Source: Neobacillus nitrireducens (lineage in GTDB: Bacteria; Bacillota; Bacilli; Bacillales; Cytobacillaceae). Taken from it: a DNA stretch of 64,000 bases. How positions within the stretch are numbered: position 1 is the first letter of the stretch; each line of letters opens with the position of its first letter. The position numbers were made by a program, and so were the translations under genes. Below are positions 35,522 to 44,048 of this stretch, in pieces. The DNA lies in NCBI RefSeq assembly GCF_030915405.1, contig NZ_CP133262.1:3860501-3924500 (forward strand), in the 5' to 3' direction. The notes beneath the pieces were generated by a model. The model was not told the DNA's origin. It did not search any database and saw only the letters and a list, made by a program, of their open reading frames with translations.

Positions 35522-35745
35522 CCCCTTTTAAGACCAATCTTTTATATTCGAAATATTCTTGTATGTATAAATTAACTTTTTAAAAAGTTGTTCATCCACT
35601 TTACTCTTAGTTAATAGTACCATTTTTGACAGATAGAAATGTAAAAATACTCATGAACTTTGCTTGAATTATCTATTGATGATACCATTAGGAATTTATT
35701 AATTTTACCTTCCCGAACAGGTTTGTGCTTTTTTTAGGTCAATCT

Positions 35746-35775
35746 TTGAATTTTATAAGGTAATCAAGCTATAAT
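35746..35775 (+). promoter_or_regulatory. prfB promoter
   Basis: TTGAAT, 18 bases, TATAAT, about 75 bases before the prfB start codon. The rest of the 35522-35850 gap shows nothing else notable. Confidence 0.65.
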
Positions 35776-35850
35776 GGTTAAGGAACTGACCATTGATTTC
35801 GGAATAAAATACAATACAGGATATTTTTAATTTTTATAGAGGTGAAGATA

Positions 35851-36952
35851 ATGGAATTAGCAGAAATCCGTAATGATCTTGAAAAAACAGCTAAGAAATT
35901 AGCGGACTTTAGGGGGTCTCTTTGACCTTGAAAATAAGGAAGCAAGAATTGCAGAACTAGATGATGAAATGCTGCATCCCGATTTTTGGAATGATCAGCA
36001 AGCCGCTCAGACGGTCATTAGTGAAGCAAATGGCCTGAAGGATCAGGTCAATGAATTTTATGAACTGAACGAGAGTTTTGAAAATCTGGAATTAACCTAT
36101 GAGCTTGTAAAAGAAGAAAATGACGACGAATTGCGTGCGGTGCTGGAAGAAGAGCTTCAGCAGTTAACAGGGCGCTTGAGCCAATATGAGCTGCAGCTTC
36201 TCTTGAGTGAAGAGTACGATAAAAATAATGCGATTTTGGAGCTGCACCCAGGTGCGGGCGGAACGGAATCACAGGACTGGGGCTCGATGCTCTTGCGGAT
36301 GTATACTCGCTGGGCTGAGAAAAAGGGCTTTAAGGTCGAAACGCTCGATTATCTGCCTGGTGATGAAGCAGGGATTAAGAGTGTGACGCTTGCCATCAAA
36401 GGGCATAATGCCTATGGTTACTTGAAGGCGGAAAAAGGGGTACACCGCTTGGTCAGGATTTCTCCGTTTGATTCCTCAGGCCGCCGCCATACGTCGTTTG
36501 TTTCCTGTGAAGTCATACCTGAACTCAATGACGACATTCAAATAGAAGTTCGGACCGAGGATTTAAAAATTGATACCTACCGTGCGACCGGTGCGGGCGG
36601 GCAGCATATTAACACCACCGATTCAGCCATCCGGATTACCCACCTCCCAACCGGCGTGGTGGTCACATGCCAAGCGGAACGTTCGCAAATTAAAAACCGC
36701 GAGGCAGCGCTGAAAATGCTAAAATCCAAGCTGTATCAACTAGAAATTGAACGCAAAGAACAAGAGCTACTGGAAATTCGCGGCGAACAAAAGGAAATTG
36801 GCTGGGGCAGTCAAATTCGTTCGTATGTCTTCCATCCCTATTCGATGGTAAAAGACCACCGGACCAGCGCAGAAAGCGGCAATGTTCAAGCAGTAATGGA
36901 CGGGGATTTGGATCAGTTTATTGATGCTTATCTAAGGTCAAGGATTTCCTAA
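35851..36952 (+). CDS. prfB: Peptide chain release factor 2, with programmed +1 frameshift
   Basis: The first 24 codons (35851-35922) end at an in-frame TGA (35923-35925) in the context AGGGGG TCT CTT TGA C, the classical RF2 autoregulatory +1 frameshift site with its internal Shine-Dalgarno-like AGGGGG. Reading resumes at GAC (35924) and continues to 36952, giving about 366 residues. Downstream motifs include [12 protein letters not shown], the GGQ loop ([25 protein letters not shown]) and the anticodon-like [13 protein letters not shown] region. RF2 releases at UGA and UAA. GAGGTGA lies before the ATG. A translation that ignores the frameshift would lose the N-terminus. Confidence 0.96.
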
Positions 36953-36986
36953 CCATGACATTTTTGAAAAAATAAAATAGTTGTTT

Positions 36987-37022
36987 AAAGCCTTTGTCGA
37001 CCTTTTCGGCAAAGGCTTTTCT
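36987..37022 (+). terminator. prfB terminator
   Basis: Stem AAAGCCTTTGTCGA / TCGGCAAAGGCTTT with one mismatch and a short T-rich tail. Confidence 0.7.
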
Positions 37023-37176
37023 ATTGGGATGTAATAATGAAAACACCGTAAAAGACAAATGCTAATAAAATAAAAATTTAACCCTTTAACACGTCACTTT
37101 ACTGCCATTTACACCAAAATTTGCCCATGCTATACTCTTTCGGTTAGAAGAATGAATTTTGAGGAGAATAGCATTT

Positions 37177-38043
37177 ATGAATATATTAAGTAATCTTACA
37201 CAATCCTATCCTAAAATGAGAATCGCGATAGATTATCTACTTGTGCTGATTGGTGCGGCGATTATTGGTCTAACGTTTAACGTGTTTTTACTGCCAAATC
37301 AAGTGGCTTCAGGAGGAGTCAGCGGCATCAGTACGATTACAAAAACGGTGTTGGGCTGGGAACCGGCTTATGTGCAGTGGGCCTTTAATATCCCTTTGTT
37401 TATTGCTGGTGTGCTGTTTTTAGGAAAGCAATTTGGCGTCAAAACACTTGCGGGCACTATTTTTTTACCATTCATTGTTTTTTTAACAAAAGGTTTAGAG
37501 CCTTGGACAAATGATGCACTGCTCGGGGCTTTGTTCGGGGGAATAGGTGTAGGGCTTGGTCTGGGCATTGTTTTTAGGGGGAGGGCATCAACGGGCGGAA
37601 CCGACCTTGCTGCACAGATCATTAATAAATATACAGGCATTAGTCTCGGCCGATGCGTTGTTATGATCGATGGCTTAATCGTGCTTGCTGCTGCGATTGT
37701 GTTTGATATTGAAAAGGGTTTGTATGCATTGATTGCCCTCTATGTAACAAGCAAAACGATTGACCTGATTCAGGTTGGCTTCGGCCGGTCAAAGATGGCG
37801 ATGATTATTACGGATAAACAAGAAGAAGTTCGTGCAGGAATTTTGAATAAAATTGACCGTGGTGTGACAAAACTATCAGCATATGGTGGTTTTACTGACC
37901 ATGAACGGCCAGTTCTAATGTGCGTTGTTGATCAGTCAGAGTTCACAAAATTGAAACAATTGGTTAAAACCCTTGATCCAACTGCATTTGTGGTCGTTAT
38001 GGATGCGGCTGAAGTGTTAGGAGAGGGTTTCAAACGAGCGTAG
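37177..38043 (+). CDS. yvjA: YitT family membrane protein (YvjA-like)
   Basis: A 288-residue protein with about five membrane helices in residues 15-190 and a cytoplasmic C-terminal DUF2179 domain (KMAMIITDKQEEVRAGILNKIDRGVTKLSAYGGFTDHERPVLMCVV). FLLPNQVASGGVSGIST and GIVFRGRASTGGTDLAAQI are family hallmarks. Function is unknown. GAGGAGA lies before ATG 37177; the in-frame TTG at 37159 is inside that site's region and unlikely. Its place between prfB and cccB is the B. subtilis order. Confidence 0.85.
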   Translation: MNILSNLTQSYPKMRIAIDYLLVLIGAAIIGLTFNVFLLPNQVASGGVSGISTITKTVLGWEPAYVQWAFNIPLFIAGVLFLGKQFGVKTLAGTIFLPFIVFLTKGLEPWTNDALLGALFGGIGVGLGLGIVFRGRASTGGTDLAAQIINKYTGISLGRCVVMIDGLIVLAAAIVFDIEKGLYALIALYVTSKTIDLIQVGFGRSKMAMIITDKQEEVRAGILNKIDRGVTKLSAYGGFTDHERPVLMCVVDQSEFTKLKQLVKTLDPTAFVVVMDAAEVLGEGFKRA

Positions 38044-38094
38044 GATTGGTATAATAATGCATTGATGGTATTAATTTCTGAAAGGGGTAATCAG

Positions 38095-38439
38095 GTGAAA
38101 AAGAAATGGCTTACATTGTTGATGGGAACTGCGTTAGTTATGGGACTAGCTGCCTGCGGAGGCGGAGATAAGGACACAACTAAGGACACGACTAAGGACA
38201 CAGGAACGGAAACAGCTAGTAGTGATGCAGCTGCTAAGATTTTCGATCAAAAATGCTCTGGCTGTCATGGCGGGGATCTAACAGGAGGGATGGGACCAAA
38301 CCTTACAAAGGTTGGCTCAAAGTACTCTAAGGACGACATCTTGGGTATTCTTAAAAATGGTAAAGGTCAAATGCCTGCAAATGTAGTGACTGGCGATGAC
38401 GCTAACACAATCGCTGAATGGCTAGCAGCTAAAAAATAA
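38095..38439 (+). CDS. cccB: Cytochrome c-551 lipoprotein CccB
   Basis: A 114-residue small monoheme cytochrome. The signal peptide ends in the lipobox LAAC with Cys21 as the lipidation site, followed by a Thr/Asp/Lys linker. Heme attachment is CSGCH (Cys54, Cys57, His58), and Met93 in GQMPANV is the likely sixth ligand. It carries electrons at the outer membrane face, in Bacillus between menaquinol:cytochrome c reductase and oxidase. GTG start at 38095, 7 bases after GAAAGGGG. It may also link to the multiheme system but there is no direct evidence. Confidence 0.9.
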   Translation: MKKKWLTLLMGTALVMGLAACGGGDKDTTKDTTKDTGTETASSDAAAKIFDQKCSGCHGGDLTGGMGPNLTKVGSKYSKDDILGILKNGKGQMPANVVTGDDANTIAEWLAAKK

Positions 38440-38454
38440 GAGCTTAGTTTTAAA

Positions 38455-38490
38455 AACGTTCTGTTTGATAAAAACAGAGCGTTTTTTTTA
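38455..38490 (+). terminator. cccB terminator
   Basis: 12-bp stem AACGTTCTGTTT / AAACAGAGCGTT (one G-U) and a T8 tail. Confidence 0.88.
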
Positions 38491-38532
38491 TTTACCTATT
38501 TTAGCAGCCCAGCAGAGGAAACTCAGACTGGT

Positions 38533-38796
38533 TTGGCGGAATCCGTCCCCAGTTTGGCGGAATAATTCCAAAAGTTGGCGGAATCCCGGTCCAATTTGGC
38601 GGGATCCACCGATCGAGCGCCAGCTACTGTACGAGCAGAGAAAAGTTACAGATTTTATATAAAAAGGTAATTTAAAAGGGGTTTGGCGGAATCATCCGGG
38701 AATTCGGCGGAAAAGGTTACGAAGTCGGCGGAATCTGTCCCCAGTTTGGCGGAATAATTCCAAAAGTTGGCGGAATCCCGGTCCAATTCGGCGGGA
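38533..38796. repeat. Array 2 of 21-bp TTGGCGGAAT repeats
   Basis: GGCGG starts at 38535, 38556, 38577 and 38598, then a spacer related to array 1 (GCGCCAGCTACTGTACGAGC, AGAAAAGTTACAG, AAGGTAAT), then 38685, 38706, 38727, 38748, 38769 and 38790. Spacing is exactly 21 in each block. It follows the cccB terminator directly. Confidence 0.92.
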
Positions 38797-38930
38797 TCCA
38801 CCGGCCACACAACTCTTAAACCATTCCCAAAAAGCCAAAAATAAGAGTAAAAATGTCGAACTGTGTCATAAAATGTAATTCTTTGAAAAGAAACTGTAAT
38901 ATTTTTACCGCTTTTTTTAGCCTTTTATGA

Positions 38931-38939
38931 TGTTATAAT
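38931..38939 (+). promoter_or_regulatory. Extended -10 promoter for ftsEX
   Basis: TGTTATAAT about 115 bases before ftsE; no clear -35. Confidence 0.5.
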
Positions 38940-39053
38940 AGGTTTATGCGAAATTATTCACATATTTTTTGTTATCCTAGTCCATTTTGCAAATAAATAA
39001 AGATTATTGTCGAATTCACAGTTCGTTATGTCTTTAAATAAAAGGTGATAAAA

Positions 39054-39740
39054 ATGATCGAACTACAAGATGTATATAAAAAGTACCCAAATGGGGTTTC
39101 CGCTATTAATGGGATAGACGTCCGGATTAACCAGGGCGAATTTGTTTATGTCGTCGGACCAAGTGGTGCCGGAAAATCGACATTCATTAAAATGATGTAT
39201 CGAGAGGAAGTTCCAACTTCAGGGACCATTACTATGAATGGTGTAAACCTCGCAAAACTAAAAATGAAGAAGGTACCCATTTTCCGACGGAATCTTGGCG
39301 TTGTCTTTCAAGACTTTAAGCTCCTTCCAAGACTAACTGTCTATGAAAATGTCGCTTTTGCTTTAGAAGTAATTGAAGCGCAGCCGAAGGTCATTAAAAA
39401 ACGAGTCATGGAAGTTCTTGATCTCGTTAATTTAAAGCATAAGATAAAAATGCTGCCAACCGAGCTTTCTGGCGGGGAACAACAGCGTGTTTCAATTGCC
39501 CGCTCGATCGTCAATTCTCCGAAAGTCGTGATTGCGGATGAGCCTACTGGAAACCTTGACCCGGAAACATCATGGGAAATCATGAAAATTTTTGAAGAAA
39601 TTAATGCAAGAGGAACTACCATTGTTATGGCAACCCACAACCGAGAGATTGTTAATACATTGCAACACCGAGTGATTGCCATTGAAGGCGGAAAAATCGT
39701 CCGTGATGATGAAAGAGGTGAATACGGTTATGAAAATTAG
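39054..39740 (+). CDS. ftsE: Cell-division ABC ATPase FtsE
   Basis: A 228-residue ABC ATPase: Walker A GPSGAGKS (about residues 35-42), signature LSGGEQQRVSIARSI, Walker B VVIADEPTGNLDP, H-loop MATHNREIV. With FtsX it forms a transmembrane switch that activates a peptidoglycan hydrolase. ATG 39054 gives exactly the B. subtilis FtsE length and has AAAGGTG upstream; GTG at 39045 is less likely. The end overlaps ftsX by 11 bases, showing translational coupling. Confidence 0.95.
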   Translation: MIELQDVYKKYPNGVSAINGIDVRINQGEFVYVVGPSGAGKSTFIKMMYREEVPTSGTITMNGVNLAKLKMKKVPIFRRNLGVVFQDFKLLPRLTVYENVAFALEVIEAQPKVIKKRVMEVLDLVNLKHKIKMLPTELSGGEQQRVSIARSIVNSPKVVIADEPTGNLDPETSWEIMKIFEEINARGTTIVMATHNREIVNTLQHRVIAIEGGKIVRDDERGEYGYEN

Positions 39741-40623
39741 AACCATTGGCCGTCACGCTCGAGATAGTTTTAAGAATATCAGCAGAAATGGCTGGATGAC
39801 ATTTGCATCCGTTAGTGCTGTAACTGTTACCTTGATATTAGTTGGTGTCTTTTTCGTTATTATGATGAATCTTAATAGAGTCGCAGAAACGATTGAAGAT
39901 GATGTCCAAATTCGCGTTCACATCGATGTAGCAGCGACGCCGCAAGACCAGCAAACCTTAAAAAGTGAGATTGAAAGCATACCTGAAGTGAAAACGGTGG
40001 CCTTCTCCTCTAAAAAGGCCGAGCTAGATAATTTAGTTAGTAGTCTTGGTGAGGAAGGCAAATCTTTTAAACTTTTTGAACAAGATAATCCTTTAAACGA
40101 TGTATTTATCGTAAAAACAAAAAAGCCGACTGATACGATGAAAGTCGCGAAACAAATTGAAAAATCTACTTTTGTTGCCAAAGTAAAATATGGCCAGGGT
40201 AAGGTTGAAAAATTATTTAAGTTTATAAAAGCAAGCCGCAACGTTGGAGTTGTTTTAATCATTGGCTTATTCTTTACAGCCATTTTCCTAATTTCAAATA
40301 CCATAAAAATTACGATTATTGCACGTCGAAGAGAAATTAAGATTATGAGATTAGTAGGTGCAACGAATACATTTATTCGCTGGCCCTTCTTTTTGGAAGG
40401 ATTATGGCTTGGTGTCTTAGGGTCCATTCTGCCTATTATTCTGATTTCGATTGCCTACTACCGTGCCTATGATTATGTTACCCCATACCTAGAAGGTACA
40501 TTTATCAAAATCCTGCCGATTGATCCCTTTATCTATCAGGTTTCTGGCATTTTGATTTTAATGGGCGCATTAATCGGCGTTTGGGGCAGCTTGATGTCCG
40601 TAAGAAAATTCTTAAAGGTGTAA
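39730..40623 (+). CDS. ftsX: Cell-division ABC permease FtsX
   Basis: A 297-residue protein with four membrane helices: one near residues 22-45, then an extracellular loop of about 125 residues (DVQIRVHIDVAATPQDQQ ...), then three (about residues 170-195, 220-245, 265-290). IMRLVGATNTFIRWPFFLEG is typical of FtsX. Signals from FtsE are passed through the loop to an outside hydrolase. ATG 39730 follows AAAGAGGTG within the ftsE end. The hydrolase candidate is encoded next. Confidence 0.94.
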   Translation: MKIRTIGRHARDSFKNISRNGWMTFASVSAVTVTLILVGVFFVIMMNLNRVAETIEDDVQIRVHIDVAATPQDQQTLKSEIESIPEVKTVAFSSKKAELDNLVSSLGEEGKSFKLFEQDNPLNDVFIVKTKKPTDTMKVAKQIEKSTFVAKVKYGQGKVEKLFKFIKASRNVGVVLIIGLFFTAIFLISNTIKITIIARRREIKIMRLVGATNTFIRWPFFLEGLWLGVLGSILPIILISIAYYRAYDYVTPYLEGTFIKILPIDPFIYQVSGILILMGALIGVWGSLMSVRKFLKV

Positions 40624-40651
40624 TCCAAAAGCGGAAGTACCCGTTTACAGT

Positions 40652-40687
40652 CAGGAAGGGCTAGTGTCATGTCCTTCCTGTTTTATT
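40652..40687 (+). terminator. ftsX terminator
   Basis: CAGGAAGG / CCTTCCTG, 13-base loop, TTTTATT tail. Confidence 0.7.
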
Positions 40688-40803
40688 ATGAACGATCTGG
40701 TTACTAGAATAGATCAAAAGTTTCGTACACAACAACATTCGTTCACACAAAGCTAACGAACGATTTTACCTGTACATAGAGAGAATGGGAGGAGAAATCG
40801 GAA

Positions 40804-42093
40804 ATGAAGAAAACAGTAATAACAGTTGCGGTTGCACTGACGGTCGGACTGGGAACAACCTTTGGCGGAATCACAATTAAAACAGAGGCTGAGTCGATTT
40901 CCAGTTTGAAAGGTGAACAAAGTAAAATTCACGACAAACGTTCCAATTTAAAAGAGGATATTAATCAAGCAAACGGTCAGATAAATTCATTAAAAAATCA
41001 GCAGGCAGGCGTACAGAGCGAAATGAAACGCCTTGACTTTGCGATTGAAGATACAACTACGAAAATAGATGATAAAACGGAAAAGGTAAATGATACAAAA
41101 GCAGAGGTTACAAAACTCCAAGCAGAAACCAAGGTCATCCAAGAGCGTATTAAAAAACGTAATGTACTTTTAATGGACCGGGCCCGCAGTTATCAGGAAA
41201 ATGGCGGCATGGTCAATTATTTAGATGTGCTAATGGGTTCAACTAGCTTTAGTGATTTCATTGACAGAGCGAATGCGGTTGCTACCATCGTGCAGGCGGA
41301 CCAAGATATTATTAAGCAGCATGAGGCCGATAAAGCGGAACTTGCGGAGAAACAAGCAAAAGTAGAAAAAGATCTTTCTAGTCTCGAGAATATGCTAGTA
41401 GACTTAAAAAATATGAATCAGCAATTAAATGCCCAAAAGAAGGAAAAAGATAAACTTTTAGCAAGCTTAAAAGATAAAGAAGAAGAAGTCCATGAGGGTA
41501 TGATGGACATGCAAGAGGAGGAGCAGATTCTTGCTGGTCAAGAAGCGGCGATTCAAAAGGCCATTCAAATGGAGAAAGAGGCACAAGCAAGAGCAGCTGA
41601 AGAGGCGAAAAGAAATACGTCATCAAGCAGTAGGAATAGCGGTTCTAACAATAATTCTGCTCCTCGTTCGGATGCAACACCAAATGTTTCAAGTGGATAT
41701 TGGACCCAGCCAACAACTGGATATCTTAGTTCTGGTTTTGGGGGCCGTGGGGATGGAAATCATTACGGAGTCGACATTGCCAACGGGACCAAGATGCCAA
41801 TTGTTGCTGCGGCGGATGGGGTTGTCATTAGATCCTATTATTCTAGTAGTTATGGAAACTGTATTTTTGTTTCTCACTCGATTAATGGGAAAGTGTACAC
41901 AACCATCTATGCCCATATGACGGCACGTTATGTCGGCAGTGGAGCTACTGTGAAAAAAGGTCAAAAGATTGGTCTTATGGGGAATACGGGAGCCTCAAGA
42001 GGACAGCACCTGCATTTTGAACTTCATAAGGGTCCATGGACACTGGATAAGCGTTATGCCATTAATCCAGTCGGGATCGTACCACTACCATAA
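40804..42093 (+). CDS. Coiled-coil LytM (M23) peptidoglycan hydrolase, FtsEX-linked type
   Basis: A 429-residue secreted protein: signal peptide (about residues 1-30), long coiled coil (about residues 32-265; KGEQSKIHDKRSNLKEDINQANGQ start), Ser/Asn-rich linker, and a C-terminal M23 domain with HYGVD (first His and Asp of the zinc site) and HLHFE. The EnvC/PcsB-type layout is that of hydrolases or activators controlled by FtsEX through the coiled coil. In this M23 domain zinc-binding residues are present, so it is likely an active endopeptidase. AGGAGAAATCGG precedes the ATG. Confidence 0.88.
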   Translation: MKKTVITVAVALTVGLGTTFGGITIKTEAESISSLKGEQSKIHDKRSNLKEDINQANGQINSLKNQQAGVQSEMKRLDFAIEDTTTKIDDKTEKVNDTKAEVTKLQAETKVIQERIKKRNVLLMDRARSYQENGGMVNYLDVLMGSTSFSDFIDRANAVATIVQADQDIIKQHEADKAELAEKQAKVEKDLSSLENMLVDLKNMNQQLNAQKKEKDKLLASLKDKEEEVHEGMMDMQEEEQILAGQEAAIQKAIQMEKEAQARAAEEAKRNTSSSSRNSGSNNNSAPRSDATPNVSSGYWTQPTTGYLSSGFGGRGDGNHYGVDIANGTKMPIVAAADGVVIRSYYSSSYGNCIFVSHSINGKVYTTIYAHMTARYVGSGATVKKGQKIGLMGNTGASRGQHLHFELHKGPWTLDKRYAINPVGIVPLP

Positions 42094-42129
42094 AAATGGG
42101 AGAAGCTTTTTGCTTCTTCCATTTTTTTT
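42094..42129 (+). terminator. Terminator of the M23 hydrolase gene
   Basis: AATGGGAGAAGC / GCTTCTTCCATT with one G-U and a T8 tail. Confidence 0.88.
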
Positions 42130-42163
42130 GCAAAAAAAATTATAAAACTTTGAACTTAGATAA

Positions 42164-42312
42164 CTGTCTAGCTCCAGCGCCCAACGGCTAGTGTACTTCG
42201 CCCTTTTCCCTACGATAAGTCAACATCGGATCACTACGCTCTCCGTGTTTCCTATATCTCAGTCAAAGTGCTCCAGTCCATACGCCGCTAAACGGGCGCT
42301 TCCGCTTTTCTT
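42164..42312. repeat. Bacillus-type dispersed intergenic repeat
   Basis: An element of about 150 bases that begins CTGTCTAGCTCCAGCGCCC and ends GGGCGCTTCCGCTTTTC. Its ends are imperfect inverted repeats (AGCTCCAGCGCCC against AGCGGAAGCGCCC). I recognise this type from many Bacillus genomes, where it is common between genes; no coding potential is seen. Confidence 0.7.
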
Positions 42313-42419
42313 ATCATAACTCGTCCATTCCAAACATATAAGTTAATAATCGGGCAGGTATTTGGGGCCTTTAAATGTAAATAGATAGGACAGGCATTTT
42401 TAAAGCGAGGAGGATTTGG

Positions 42420-43877
42420 ATGAATCGTAGATGGATTGCCCTGTTGATGACGGGTTCGCTTTTGACAGGAGCGGGGGGCACCTATGCAGGAATGCAGTTA
42501 ATGGATAAAAAGGATGGAAACAAGAAGCTTGAACTCATGCAATCTCCGAAAGATCATCAAATAAATGCTGAAGAAAAAACAGCTGATCTTGAAAAAGTAG
42601 AGGAGGCCTATGATCTTATTTTAAGCAGGTATGTAGAAAAAGTAGATGATAAGAAGTTGGTAGAAGGCGCAATACAGGGAATGCTTTCCGTCTTAAAAGA
42701 CCCCTATTCGGTCTATATGGATAAGGAAACCGCTCAACAATTTACCCAGACCTTGCAATCGTCGTTTGAAGGGATTGGTGCCGAAGTAGGAATGGTTGAT
42801 GGGAAAATTGTTATCGTTTCACCATTCAAAAATTCCCCCGCAGAAAAAGCAGGCATCAAGCCGAATGATCAAATTTTAAAGGTAAATGGAAAAAGTATAG
42901 AGGGGCTAGACTTGAATAAAGCAACTCTAAAAATTCGCGGCAAAAAAGGGACAAAGGTGGAGTTATTAATTGCAAGAAAAGGGTTAAGAGACCCATTAGC
43001 GATTGATGTTACACGGGATGAAATTCCACTAGAGACAGTCCATGCTCAGGTGAAGAAGCAGGATGGAAAAAATATTGGTTATATTGAACTAACCTCATTC
43101 TCAGAAGATACGGCAACTGATTTTGAAAAGGAATTAACTGCGTTAGAAAACGATAATATTAAAGGATTAATTATTGATGTCCGTGGAAACCCTGGTGGCC
43201 TTTTAGATAGTGTTGGTGAAATACTAAAAAAATTTGTTCCAAAGGATAAACCATACGTCCAAATTGAGCAGCGGGATGGTAAGAAAAAACGTTACTTCTC
43301 GTCCTTGTCAGCGAAAAAGGATTATCCTGTGCTTGTCCTTGTCAACAAAGGCAGTGCCTCCGCATCTGAAATTCTTGCCGGCTCACTGCAAGAAGCGGTT
43401 GGTTACAAACTCATTGGAGAAACCACGTTTGGAAAGGGCACGGTTCAGCAAGCTGTACCAATGGGGGATGGCAGCAATATCAAGTTAACATTATTTAAAT
43501 GGCTCACTCCAGACGGAAATTGGATCCACAAAAAAGGGATTCAGCCAGATGTGGCCGTCAAACAACCAGCCATCTTTGCTACCCATCCTATCCAAATCGA
43601 TAAGCCTCTGGAAGAGGATATGAATAATGAGCAGGTTAAGAATGCGCAAGAAGTACTAGCAGGTTTAGGATTTGCCCCAGGGCGGACGGACGGTTACTTT
43701 AGCAAGGAAACAACGATGGCCGTAAAGGGCTTCCAACTCCATGTGAACATGGAACCATCAGGGAAAATCGGTCCCAAAACAGCGGCTAAATTTGAAGAAG
43801 CAGCGATTGCCGAAATGAAAAAAGAAAAAAATGACCTTCAGCTGCAAACAGCATTGAGATTAATTACGAAAGATTAA
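42420..43877 (+). CDS. ctpB: S41 carboxy-terminal processing protease CtpB
   Basis: A 485-residue secreted serine protease: signal peptide (about 1-25), N-terminal helical part, PDZ domain (about residues 115-200, GIGAEVGMVDGKIVIVSPFKNSPAEKAGIKP), S41 catalytic core with the Ser in NKGSASASEI (about 312-316) and the Lys in FGKGTVQ (about 338), then a C-terminal PG_binding_1 domain (AGLGFAPGRTDGYFSKETTMAVKGFQ). In B. subtilis CtpB cleaves SpoIVFA during sporulation to trigger pro-sigma-K processing. GAGGAGG lies before the ATG. Position after ftsEX is conserved. Confidence 0.92.
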   Translation: MNRRWIALLMTGSLLTGAGGTYAGMQLMDKKDGNKKLELMQSPKDHQINAEEKTADLEKVEEAYDLILSRYVEKVDDKKLVEGAIQGMLSVLKDPYSVYMDKETAQQFTQTLQSSFEGIGAEVGMVDGKIVIVSPFKNSPAEKAGIKPNDQILKVNGKSIEGLDLNKATLKIRGKKGTKVELLIARKGLRDPLAIDVTRDEIPLETVHAQVKKQDGKNIGYIELTSFSEDTATDFEKELTALENDNIKGLIIDVRGNPGGLLDSVGEILKKFVPKDKPYVQIEQRDGKKKRYFSSLSAKKDYPVLVLVNKGSASASEILAGSLQEAVGYKLIGETTFGKGTVQQAVPMGDGSNIKLTLFKWLTPDGNWIHKKGIQPDVAVKQPAIFATHPIQIDKPLEEDMNNEQVKNAQEVLAGLGFAPGRTDGYFSKETTMAVKGFQLHVNMEPSGKIGPKTAAKFEEAAIAEMKKEKNDLQLQTALRLITKD

Positions 43878-43879
43878 AG

Positions 43880-43905
43880 CAGAGGCTTTTCGCCTCTGTT
43901 TTTCT
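43880..43905 (+). terminator. ctpB terminator
   Basis: CAGAGGC / GCCTCTG hairpin followed by TTTTTCTTTT. Confidence 0.85.
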
Positions 43906-44048
43906 TTTGCTTCTTGAAATGTTTCAACATTTTATCCACTTTCTAAAAACTAGCAATATGTTTTATGGTTCCAATTTGGTAAAATACTCTTTAGGAGACT
44001 TTTCCATATTAGATTACTAGAAATTTTGATAGAGGCAGGTGGCAGGAA

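Noticed and set aside
38465..38662. 65-codon plus-strand frame WRNPSPVWRNNSKSWRNP
   Set aside because: It is array 2 read on the plus strand, beginning within the cccB terminator.
39918..40427. 169-codon minus-strand frame inside ftsX
   Set aside because: Antisense to a conserved gene; no ribosome binding site.
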